DNA from: an uncultured Alphaproteobacteria bacterium
GTDB lineage: Bacteria > Pseudomonadota > Alphaproteobacteria > RF32 > CAG-239
Reading direction: 5' to 3'
NCBI GenBank assembly: GCA_944390895.1
Contig: CALXRQ010000009.1
Location: 1 to 51,795, forward strand
DNA: 51,795 nucleotides
Within the stretch, counting starts at the first letter, position 1; each line of letters opens with the position of its first letter. This document shows positions 9,501 to 15,224 of the stretch, piece after piece. Below the pieces are notes generated by a model. It did not search any database, was not told where the DNA came from, and saw only the letters and a program-made list of their open reading frames with translations. The translations under genes and the position numbers were made by a program.

Positions 9501-9642
9501 CGTAAAAAACGAATTCGGCGGCGCCGTCACGGTTTTTTACGGATTTTTCAAAGGTTTTGTCTTCTTCCCAGAACTTGAGAACTTCTTTTTCGACTTCGAC
9601 GAAGTCAGGTTTGGCCTTCACCTCAGCATAGTATTTAGTCAT
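6529..9642 (-). CDS. ileS: Isoleucyl-tRNA synthetase, long eukaryotic-type
   Basis: 1037 residues. It charges tRNA-Ile with isoleucine in the cytoplasm. The class I signatures are clear: HYGH (58-61) in the Rossmann fold and KLSKR (about 600) in the second catalytic motif. The editing (CP1) domain lies between them, with EDGTGIVHIAPGFGQDD. After the helical anticodon-binding domain the protein ends in the long C-terminal extension typical of the eukaryotic-like IleS type; the cysteine zinc finger of ordinary bacterial IleS is absent. In other bacteria this type is associated with low sensitivity to mupirocin; that is family knowledge, not shown here. AGGG lies 8 bases before the ATG. It is monocistronic, with its own promoter and terminator. 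Confidence 0.97.
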   Translation of the reverse strand: MTKYYAEVKAKPDFVEVEKEVLKFWEEDKTFEKSVKNRDGAAEFVFYDGPPFANGTPHYGHIMVSYVKDVVARFQTMNGKKVERRLGWDCHGLPAEMSAEKQLGVSGRKQIEEFGVEKFNDFCRSDVLKYSGIWVEMFKRIGRWVDFSHDYKTMDLPFMESVINNFKQLWEKGLVYEDYRVLPYSWAAETPLSNFEVNQGYQDKTDNAITVMFKLENGMKMLVWTTTPWTLPSNLMLAVGLDIDYAVMEEDGQKYVLAEALLGRYKKQLEKAVKVGSLKGRELVGLSYEPMFPYFKHLKDKGAFRVLSGEFVSTEDGTGIVHIAPGFGQDDFDACRAYKEDFPVVCPVDEAGKFTAEVPDYEGKQVFETNEPIMQWLKENGLLVKKEQYTHSYPFCWRTDTPLIYKAMSSWFVKVTDFRDNMVKNNQQINWVPEHIKDGRFGKWLEGARDWSISRNRFWGTPIPVWKSDNPAFPRIDVFGSVAEIKEKTGIEVTNLHKPYIDDVVYPNPDDPSGKTMMRRVGDVFDCWFESGSMPYAQVHYPFENKEWFENHFPADFIVEAMDQTRGWFYTLTVLSTALHNKPAFKNCICTGLLMAEGGQKLSKRLKNYPDPNEVLENTGSDALRWFLVSSPVLKGGNLAVDKEGKEIAKAARVALIPLWNAFYFFTLYANAEGYKAKEISSSSEAIDNYILSKLKRLSQIVRQGLETYDVSQATGELASFMEVLNNWYIRRTRDRFWEGDAQAFDTLYTVLVNVAKIAAPLMPFVAEYVFKNLTGEESVHLTDYPLLEAINLDEKLVSEMDFLQDLCSAGKFIREEKNLRNRLPLQSLTVVGDNLSFIGAQYQEIIKDELNVKEVKLDSELSRYADKTVYLYTPLLGKALGKDMGPVMGAYKQGKWELNADGTLNIAGQILNKDLFEVRLNMKEGVAGQAFADNKAVVTLDTDVTDALRREGMARDFVRLVQTLRKDKDFNISDRIELCYRTTDAELALALEENKAYVAEQVLAVKLNNDCSEGTEADIEGMKIVFNARVTDAKVA

Positions 9643-9804
9643 TTAAAATACCCTAAAATATGATTTGAATTAACGTTTTGGATTGAAAAGTGTTTATTAT
9701 GTGCAGAAAAGTGTATCCCCTAAGGGATAATAACGGAAGGAATATGTATATAAAAAGCGCACATCTGCAAAAGAATCTCTATCTTTAAGTTTTTACCGGT
9801 GAGT

Positions 9805-9833
9805 AATTTAGACCAGTACGACCAACGAGTCAA
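9805..9833 (-). promoter_or_regulatory. ileS promoter
   Basis: On the minus strand TTGACT, 17 bases, TAAATT. Transcription would begin near 9798, giving a leader of about 155 bases before ileS. The leader contains a small hairpin ATCCC-TTA-GGGAT near 9716-9731 and a longer GTGC/GCAC pairing around it. I recognise no known riboswitch. Confidence 0.55.
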
Positions 9834-9860
9834 TTGTTAATTTGGTTCATTGAGACAAAC

Positions 9861-9891
9861 AAAAAAGGAGACTCTTCACAGAGGCTCCTTT
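9861..9891 (-). terminator. Strong minus-strand intrinsic terminator
   Basis: On the minus strand the stem AAAGGAG/CTCCTTT with inner CTCT/AGAG pairing is followed by TTTTTTG. No protein gene ends here, so it must close a non-coding transcript coming from the 9.9-10.2 kb region. Confidence 0.8.
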
Positions 9892-9941
9892 CTGATGGAC
9901 TCATCTTCTATGCGGTACAATGTTTTCAACATTGTCTCATA

Positions 9942-10049
9942 TTCTTTGCAAAAGGTTCCGCCTTACCGCCGTAAGCGCAGAACCCGAACCGAAACCCAAT
10001 ATCCCGCCAGATATTTGTGGTTCGGACCGAAATGCGGTTTTGTAAATAA
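9942..10049 (-). ncRNA. Rod-shaped structured RNA candidate (possibly 6S-like)
   Basis: No credible reading frame lies here, but the minus strand folds into a long rod: outer pairing TTATTT.CAAAA with TTTTG.AAAGAA, then CGCA/TGCG, then CCGAACC with GGGTTTCGG, capped by AATATC-TGGCGG-GATATT. The 3' arm holds a side hairpin CTTAC-GGCG-GTAAG. A rod with an open centre and a small hairpin in the 3' strand resembles 6S RNA, and the CGGCGG string also fits, but I cannot confirm the family. A further perfect hairpin (ACAATGTT-GAA-AACATTGT, 9917-9935) and the terminator at 9861-9891 follow. Alternatives are a regulatory RNA of another family or decayed sequence with chance pairing. Confidence 0.4.
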
Positions 10050-10115
10050 ACACATTATTAACGAAAGGCGTTTGAAGCCGGTTGTTCACCGCAGTTCGGC
10101 ATATTGTCATCTGTC

Positions 10116-10200
10116 AAAAAGGCAGTCCGGCACAGGGGAGGTTTTCAGCGCGTATGGAAATATCTTAAAAAAAATAACATCGCCTGCAAACCGGACTGCC
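10116..10200 (-). ncRNA. Small RNA candidate closed by a 10-bp stem
   Basis: The arms GGCAGTCCGG and CCGGACTGCC are perfectly complementary and 60 bases apart; CAGG/CCTG extends the stem inward, and five T follow on the minus strand. This is the layout of a short RNA of about 80-85 bases ending in its own terminator. A weak promoter (TTGCTA, 17 bases, TATTTC at 10211-10239) sits at the right distance. The loop is A/T-rich and lacks the GGAAGGAAGCAG-type tetraloop region of SRP RNA, so it is not 4.5S RNA. It could also be an attenuator upstream of the rod-shaped RNA that follows. Confidence 0.4.
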
Positions 10201-10319
10201 CGAGAGAACAGAAATATCTTTTAAACAAAGGCTTAGCAATAAAAATATTAAATTGCGGGATTGATAGCATTTTTATTTTTCTTTGTCAACGGTTATTTTG
10301 GCAAAAATAGACAAACATC

Positions 10320-11441
10320 TTATCCGGCGCTTTCCGGAGAGGCGGGTTCGTAAACTTCGCCGCCGACGACAGGTTCGGGAACGCCTGTGGTGGAAGGAAA
10401 AGAATTGGGCAGAAAATACAGACGCCGGGCCGCCAAAAAGGCGTAAGCCTGCGCCTCCATTGTGTCCGGCCGCCAACCCAGCTCGCTCGAGACCAGAACC
10501 TCTACTCCTTCCAAACGCTGCCGCAAAAAACGGAGCAGGGTCGGATTTTTGGCACCGCCGCCGCTGACTATCACCTTTTTAGGCATCTGAGGCAGATACA
10601 TTGCCATTGAGTAGGCAATGGCTTCGGCCACAAAGGCGGTGACGGTCGCCGCACCGTCTTCAAGGCTCAGCCCCTCCAGATGCTCAAGCTTGTCGTTAAA
10701 CAGATTGCGATCCATGGATTTGGGCGGATATTTGGCCAAAAAGCGGTGACGCATCAGGCTGGCCAAAACCTTGCCGTGAACCGTTCCGGTAATGGCGAGC
10801 CTGCCGTTGTAATCCATCTGCTGGCCGGCATGGTGAAACACCCAGTCGTTGACAGCCGCATTGCCGGGACCGATGTCAAAAGCCAAAAGCTCGCCGTTGC
10901 CGCCGACCCAGGTAATACTGGAAATGCCGCTGATATTTACCACCGCCACCGGTTTTTCAAAATCATTGACCAGGGCCGCATGATATACGGGCACCAGAGG
11001 ACCGCCCTGACCGCCGGCCAGAAGATCGGCATTGGAAAAACGGTTGACGACCCGGGTGCGGGTCAAATCGGCCAAAAGCCGGCCCGAGCCCAGCTGGTAG
11101 GTATAGCGGTTCTGAGGTTCGTGCAAAACCGTATGGCCGTGAAAACCGATGACATCCACCGGCATTTCGATATAATCGAGAACGTCTTCAACCACTTCGG
11201 CATGAGCGCGGGTGACGCATTCGTTCAAAGATTTGAATTCCGCTTCCAGTTCCGGCGTCTCCGGCTTTTTGCCCATCACCGCCTGCAGACGTTCGCGGAT
11301 GTCGTCATCGTAGGGTACGTAAACCGAACGGCCGACGTCATAGACGTCAACCCCGTCGGTGGTAATCACCGCGGCGGAGATACCGCTTAACGACGAGCTG
11401 CTCATCAGCCCCAGAGCCTTTATCTTTTTTATTGTATCCAT
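10320..11441 (-). CDS. anmK: AnmK-family kinase with altered active-site motifs
   Basis: 373 residues, full length for anhydro-N-acetylmuramic acid kinase, which phosphorylates and opens 1,6-anhydro-MurNAc during peptidoglycan recycling in the cytoplasm. Family features are clear: GFHGHTVLHEP (99-109), AGGQGGPLVPVYH (142-154), FDIGPGN (188-194), GGGAKNPTLLR, PDTMEAQAYAFLAARRL and FPSTTGVPEPVVGG near the end. However several near-invariant residues are changed. The N-terminal MSGTSxDGID motif reads MSSSSLSGIS (13-22), the DFR motif reads RFS (134-136), NIGGIAN reads NISGISS, and the aspartate expected after GPGNxx(x) is Asn198. The frame is intact, so this may be a catalytically altered or dead paralogue. 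The ribosome site is weak. It is divergent from tyrS. Confidence 0.85.
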   Translation of the reverse strand: MDTIKKIKALGLMSSSSLSGISAAVITTDGVDVYDVGRSVYVPYDDDIRERLQAVMGKKPETPELEAEFKSLNECVTRAHAEVVEDVLDYIEMPVDVIGFHGHTVLHEPQNRYTYQLGSGRLLADLTRTRVVNRFSNADLLAGGQGGPLVPVYHAALVNDFEKPVAVVNISGISSITWVGGNGELLAFDIGPGNAAVNDWVFHHAGQQMDYNGRLAITGTVHGKVLASLMRHRFLAKYPPKSMDRNLFNDKLEHLEGLSLEDGAATVTAFVAEAIAYSMAMYLPQMPKKVIVSGGGAKNPTLLRFLRQRLEGVEVLVSSELGWRPDTMEAQAYAFLAARRLYFLPNSFPSTTGVPEPVVGGEVYEPASPESAG

Positions 11442-11457
11442 AAGTTTACCGAATCTG

Positions 11458-11485
11458 TTGCACTATCTCAAATATATGCTAATAT
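11458..11485 (+). promoter_or_regulatory. tyrS promoter
   Basis: TTGCAC, a 16-base spacer and TAATAT lie 32 bases upstream of the tyrS start, in the 75-base gap between the divergent anmK-like gene and tyrS. Confidence 0.65.
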
Positions 11486-11516
11486 GCGTTAAGAATTTAT
11501 TATAAGGAAAGGGAAA

Positions 11517-12767
11517 ATGACTCAATTTAAATCACAATTCATGAACATCATGCTTGAACGCGGCTTTTACAACCAATGCACCAACGAGGACGGTTTTGAC
11601 GCCTACCTCTGCGAGTGCGAACAAAAAGGCGTGCCGGCGGTGGGATATCTGGGGTCTGACCCGACCGGGGACAGTCTGCATGTCGGTCATATCGTCCCTT
11701 TGATGATGATGCGGTGGTTTCAAAAATGCGGTCATAAGCCCCTGACTCTGGTCGGCGGCGCCACGGCCCGCATCGGCGACCCGTCAGGCAAAGACAAGCT
11801 GCGACCCTTTTTGAGCGAAGAAACGCTGGCTCACAACGTGCAGGGACTGAAAAAATCTTTCGGTAAGTTTCTGAAGTTCGGCGACGGCAAAAACGACGCG
11901 GTCATGGTCGACAACTGGGACTGGTTTAAGGACATCAATTACCTTGCCTTTCTGCGCGACATCGGCACCTATTATTCGGTTAACCGCATGCTGACGATGG
12001 AAAGCGTCAAGTCTCGCCTGGACCGTGAACAGCCGATGTCTTTTCTGGAATTCAACTATATGCTGCTGCAAGGATACGACTTTTGCGAATTGTATCAAAA
12101 ATACGGCTGCCGCGCCCAAATCGCCGGTTCCGACCAATGGGGCAACATTACGTCCGGCACCGAACTCGGCCGCCGCAAATATGACGTGGAACTGTTCGGC
12201 TTTACCAGTCCGATTATTACCGACTCGGCCGGCAAAAAAATGGGAAAATCAGAGGGCAACGCCGTATGGATTAATGACGAGAAGCTTTCTTCTTATGATT
12301 ATTACCAGTATTTCCGCAACATCGGTGACGCTGAGGTTGGAAAATGCCTGCGGATTTACACCGATCTGCCGATGGACGAAATCCGCCGGCTGGAAGCGTT
12401 GAAAGATCAGGAAATCAACGAAGCCAAGAAGATTCTGGCCTTTGAAGCGACCAAAATCTGCCGCGGCGAAGAAGAAGCCAAAGCGGCTCAGACCACGGCG
12501 GTTCAGGTTTTTGAACAAGGCGCGGCCGGCGGCGAGCTGCCCTGCATCAGCGTCAGCGGCGACATCGGCATTCTGGACGCTTTTCTGCAAATCGGCTTTG
12601 TTGCCAGCAAAGGCGAAGCGCGCCGGCTGATTAAGCAGAACGGACTGAAAATCAACGATGAGGTCGTTTGTGACGAAAATTACGTGATTTCGGCCAAAGA
12701 TTACCACGACGGGCAGGTTAAGCTTTCTCAAGGCAAGAAAAAACACGGTCTGATAAAAGCAGCCTGA
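11517..12767 (+). CDS. tyrS: Tyrosyl-tRNA synthetase
   Basis: 416 residues, the usual bacterial TyrRS length. It attaches tyrosine to tRNA-Tyr. The HIGH-type motif is HVGH (55-58) within GDSLHVGHIVPLM; the second motif is KMGKS (about 241) in place of the textbook KMSKS. GSDQWGNI, the tyrosine-pocket motif, is present around residue 204. The C-terminal S4 RNA-binding domain (FVASKGEARRLIKQNGLKIN, about 361-380) is complete. An AGGAAAGGG ribosome site precedes the ATG. It has a clear promoter and a strong terminator, so it is probably transcribed alone. Confidence 0.97.
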   Translation: MTQFKSQFMNIMLERGFYNQCTNEDGFDAYLCECEQKGVPAVGYLGSDPTGDSLHVGHIVPLMMMRWFQKCGHKPLTLVGGATARIGDPSGKDKLRPFLSEETLAHNVQGLKKSFGKFLKFGDGKNDAVMVDNWDWFKDINYLAFLRDIGTYYSVNRMLTMESVKSRLDREQPMSFLEFNYMLLQGYDFCELYQKYGCRAQIAGSDQWGNITSGTELGRRKYDVELFGFTSPIITDSAGKKMGKSEGNAVWINDEKLSSYDYYQYFRNIGDAEVGKCLRIYTDLPMDEIRRLEALKDQEINEAKKILAFEATKICRGEEEAKAAQTTAVQVFEQGAAGGELPCISVSGDIGILDAFLQIGFVASKGEARRLIKQNGLKINDEVVCDENYVISAKDYHDGQVKLSQGKKKHGLIKAA

Positions 12768-12782
12768 AGCTTTTAAGCACAA

Positions 12783-12806
12783 GCCTCCGTCCGCGGAGGC
12801 TTTTTT
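12783..12806 (+). terminator. tyrS terminator
   Basis: Perfect 7-bp G+C-rich stem GCCTCCG/CGGAGGC with a 4-base loop followed by TTTTTTATTTT, 16 bases past the tyrS stop. Confidence 0.92.
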
Positions 12807-12831
12807 ATTTTAAATAAAATATGTTTTCTTA

Positions 12832-12860
12832 TTGTCAGCATTCTGTTTTTGTGATATTTT
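12832..12860 (+). promoter_or_regulatory. Promoter of the 239-aa gene
   Basis: TTGTCA, 17 bases, TATTTT, about 38 bases before the start codon. The intervening leader is very A+T-rich and has no recognisable Shine-Dalgarno sequence. Confidence 0.5.
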
Positions 12861-12897
12861 ATCTTCAGTTAACATAGAATTATAAAATTATTAACAT

Positions 12898-13617
12898 ATG
12901 ACAGTAAAAGACATTATCGACCGTGTTCTCGTCCGTGACGGAAACACCGTATTGGTTTTGGCCAACGGTTTTGAATTTGAGCTCGCCTCCGACCTGGCCA
13001 AAGGGATTTCATCAGGCGCCGAACTTGAAGCCGAATTTTGTAAAAATCTGGTTCAAAGGCTGGTTGTCAACGGCGGGGAAATTTTCAGCAAAACCAAGGA
13101 AGAGCTCCTGCCCGAGATGGAACAGCTGCAAAAGGAGCTGACCGTTGAAGCCGAGGACGAAAGACGGATGGAAATCAATCTGGAATCCAACCGCAGGCTG
13201 GCAAAACTGCTCCCGTTGTTCAAAATCAGGGTCGCCATTCTGACGGCCAACGACAAAAGCTTTATGCAGCTCAAAGACTGGCGCAAAGAACTCCGGATTG
13301 ACGAAGCCGTGCAAAACGTTTATCTGGCAGTTAAAGACGCCCGGCTCTGGGAAAAAGAAAAAGTTATCAGCGAACAGCAGATCCGGCAGTATTATCCGGA
13401 CTACGGCAAACTTGACTGGAGCACGATGATGAACGTTTACGCCATGAGCAACGCTTTGCTGGAAGACTGCCGACACGGAATTGTCCCCGAGGAAGAAGAA
13501 AACGTTTTACAGCATCTTTACAACTCCCGGATTATCAAATTTCCCAACGTGCTCGGCGAGGAAGTCAGAGTTTCGGACATTGTCGCCTATAAGGAAACAT
13601 CCGATCCCGAAGCTTGA
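12898..13617 (+). CDS. Cytoplasmic protein of unknown function
   Basis: 239 residues, not recognised. It has no signal peptide or membrane segment and is strongly acidic and helical. The N-terminal 40 residues (VLVLANGFEFELASDLAKG) look like a small beta-rich start. Residues 50-105 form a likely coiled coil (EELLPEMEQLQKELTVEAED). A second helical part with WRKELRIDEAVQNVYLAVKD follows. No Shine-Dalgarno sequence precedes the ATG, which is unusual here. It has its own promoter and terminator and so is probably independent of the Bat operon downstream. Because that operon commonly begins with MoxR and DUF58 genes, I checked for those motifs (Walker A, vWA-like) and found none. Confidence 0.7.
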   Translation: MTVKDIIDRVLVRDGNTVLVLANGFEFELASDLAKGISSGAELEAEFCKNLVQRLVVNGGEIFSKTKEELLPEMEQLQKELTVEAEDERRMEINLESNRRLAKLLPLFKIRVAILTANDKSFMQLKDWRKELRIDEAVQNVYLAVKDARLWEKEKVISEQQIRQYYPDYGKLDWSTMMNVYAMSNALLEDCRHGIVPEEEENVLQHLYNSRIIKFPNVLGEEVRVSDIVAYKETSDPEA

Positions 13618-13634
13618 AACAACTTTGTCAATCA

Positions 13635-13668
13635 AGTCCCGTTCCGCTTGTCGGAAACGGGACTTTTT
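13635..13668 (+). terminator. Terminator after the 239-aa gene
   Basis: Long stem AGTCCCGTT plus CCG pairing with CGG plus AACGGGACT (one bulged A), followed by TTTTTATTTTT. Confidence 0.92.
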
Positions 13669-13724
13669 ATTTTTAAAAGCGCTTGATATTTGAGCACGGA
13701 ACGCCTAAATTTACAAAAGGAATC

Positions 13725-13756
13725 AAAAAAAGCCCGCAAAAGGCTGCAAATCGGGC
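13725..13756 (-). other. Hairpin at the head of the Bat operon
   Basis: GCCCG (13732-13736) pairs with CGGGC (13752-13756). Read on the minus strand it is followed by seven T and so has terminator form, though no minus-strand gene lies upstream of it. On the plus strand it sits directly before the AAGG ribosome site of the DUF4381 gene. It may stop antisense transcription from the operon, or influence translation of the first gene. Confidence 0.35.
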
Positions 13757-13769
13757 GTAAGGTGTTGAC

Positions 13770-14222
13770 ATGAATGACAATTTGCCGGAATTAAGAGATA
13801 TACATATACCGCTTGAGGTTTCGCCGTTTCCGGTGGCATACGGCTGGTGGTTGGTTTTGTGCGCTGTTATTCTGCTGATTTTGATGATTCAGTTTGCCCT
13901 TTATCTGCGCCGCTACAGCAAAAGCCGTTACGCCATCAAACTTCTGCAAAACATCGCTTCCGGCAACGCGGTTTACGCCGCACAGCAGATGTCGGAAATC
14001 CTGCGGCGAATCTGCGTTTATAAATACAAAAACGCCACCACTCTGCAAGGAAAAGAGTGGATTGATTTTCTGAACAGCCACGCCCGCAAAAAACTTGACC
14101 GGCGCACCGGGGAGCTTTTGACCAACGCACCTTACATTCCGCGGGACACTGATCTTTATAACGAACAGGACGTTGAAAGGCTGCGCGGGTTTTGCAAAAA
14201 CTGGATCGGAGAAAACCTATGA
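13770..14222 (+). CDS. DUF4381 protein, first gene of the Bat operon
   Basis: 150 residues. The pattern fits DUF4381: an N-terminal LRDIHIPxxVSxFPVAYGWW segment, one transmembrane helix (about 25-46) and a cytosolic helical domain ending in a FCxNWI motif. DUF4381 proteins are encoded with the Bat/MoxR systems, thought to act as membrane-bound chaperone-like complexes for envelope stress. AAGGTG lies 5 bases before the ATG. Its stop overlaps the next start (ATGA at 14219-14222), so the two are translationally coupled. Confidence 0.8.
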   Translation: MNDNLPELRDIHIPLEVSPFPVAYGWWLVLCAVILLILMIQFALYLRRYSKSRYAIKLLQNIASGNAVYAAQQMSEILRRICVYKYKNATTLQGKEWIDFLNSHARKKLDRRTGELLTNAPYIPRDTDLYNEQDVERLRGFCKNWIGENL

Positions 14223-15223
14223 ACCATTTTGCCTTTCCCTACGCGGTGTTTCTGTTAATTGTTCCGGTGCTGCTGCGCTACCTGCTGCCGGCGGTGAAAG
14301 GTCTGCACGGCGATGCGCTGCGGGTGCCTTTTATCAAAGACTTAGAAAAAATTAAAATCCAGTCCGGCGGCATTTGGGGACGCGGTTTTCCCGAAAAAGG
14401 ATCAAGCACGGGACTGGCGCTGCTTTATGTCATTTACGCGCTGCTGGTTACGGCTGTCGCCCGGCCGCAATGGATCGGCGAACCGGTTCGGGTGAAAAAC
14501 TACAGCCGCGATATCCTGCTGGTGATGGACATTTCCAACTCCATGCTGCAGCCGGACTTTACCATTAACAACCGCCGCATCAACCGTCTCAGCGCCGTCA
14601 AAAAAGTTGCCAGCGAATTTATCCAAAAACGCCGTGACGACCGTATGGGGCTGGTTTTGTTCGGAACACGCGCCTATCTTCAGGCGCCGATCACTTACGA
14701 CAAACGCTCCGTTCAGGAAATTCTGTGGAACACGGATGCCGGCATGGCCGGAGACTCCACGTCCATCGGCGATGCTCTGGGCATGGCTCTTAAATCTTTG
14801 CAGGACAGCAAAGACAAAGACAAAAAAATTATCATTCTGCTGACTGACGGCGAAAACAACGACGGTTCGCTCAGCCTGCCGGAAGCCATTAATCTGGCAA
14901 AATCGGAGGGCGTTAAGGTTTATACCATCGGTGTCGGCGCCGAGGGCTCGCTGATACAGTCATTTTTCGGCTTTCAGATTGCCGCGCCGAACAGCGGGCT
15001 CGACGAAGAAGGCCTGAAACGGCTGGCCGCGGAAACAAAGGGCAATTATTTCCGCGCCAAGGATACGGAAAGCCTGCGGCGAATCTATGACATTATCGAC
15101 AAGCTGGAACCGGATGAAAACGACGAGCAATACGTGGTCGAAACCAAGGAGCTGTTTTATGTTCCTCTGATTGCGGCTTTGGTGCTGGCGGGCATTTTGT
15201 TCGGACTGGCCAGGAGGAAATAA
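14219..15223 (+). CDS. batA: BatA-like von Willebrand A membrane protein
   Basis: 334 residues. An N-terminal membrane anchor (about 7-27) with a second helix (about 63-82) precedes a vWA domain with an intact metal-ion-dependent adhesion site: D104-I-S-N-S108 in VMDISNSML, and LLTDGEN later. A C-terminal helix (YVPLIAALVLAGILFGLARR) anchors the other end, so the vWA domain faces the periplasm or cytosol between two anchors, as in Bat proteins. I chose the ATG at 14219 because GGAG lies 7 bases ahead and it overlaps the preceding stop; a start at 14192 would add nine residues without a ribosome site. Confidence 0.88.
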   Translation: MNHFAFPYAVFLLIVPVLLRYLLPAVKGLHGDALRVPFIKDLEKIKIQSGGIWGRGFPEKGSSTGLALLYVIYALLVTAVARPQWIGEPVRVKNYSRDILLVMDISNSMLQPDFTINNRRINRLSAVKKVASEFIQKRRDDRMGLVLFGTRAYLQAPITYDKRSVQEILWNTDAGMAGDSTSIGDALGMALKSLQDSKDKDKKIIILLTDGENNDGSLSLPEAINLAKSEGVKVYTIGVGAEGSLIQSFFGFQIAAPNSGLDEEGLKRLAAETKGNYFRAKDTESLRRIYDIIDKLEPDENDEQYVVETKELFYVPLIAALVLAGILFGLARRK

Positions 15224-15224
15224 G

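Larger units (their letters stand above)
9643..10319. other. 677-bp stretch without a protein gene
   Basis: The longest non-coding gap in the window, between the starts and ends of two minus-strand genes (ileS and the AnmK homologue). It contains, reading leftwards on the minus strand: the 80-base hairpin RNA candidate, the rod-shaped RNA candidate, a strong terminator, the ileS promoter and the ileS leader. No frame in it has a ribosome site plus plausible protein sequence; a 14-codon frame near 10100 is too short to support. Confidence 0.7.

Noticed and set aside
9900-10060. T-box leader for ileS
   Set aside because: GGCGG and GGAACC strings recall a T-box, but a terminator and a separate promoter lie between this RNA and ileS, and no specifier loop was seen.
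10116-10200. 4.5S (SRP) RNA
   Set aside because: Length fits, but the conserved tetraloop and symmetric-loop sequences are missing on both strands.
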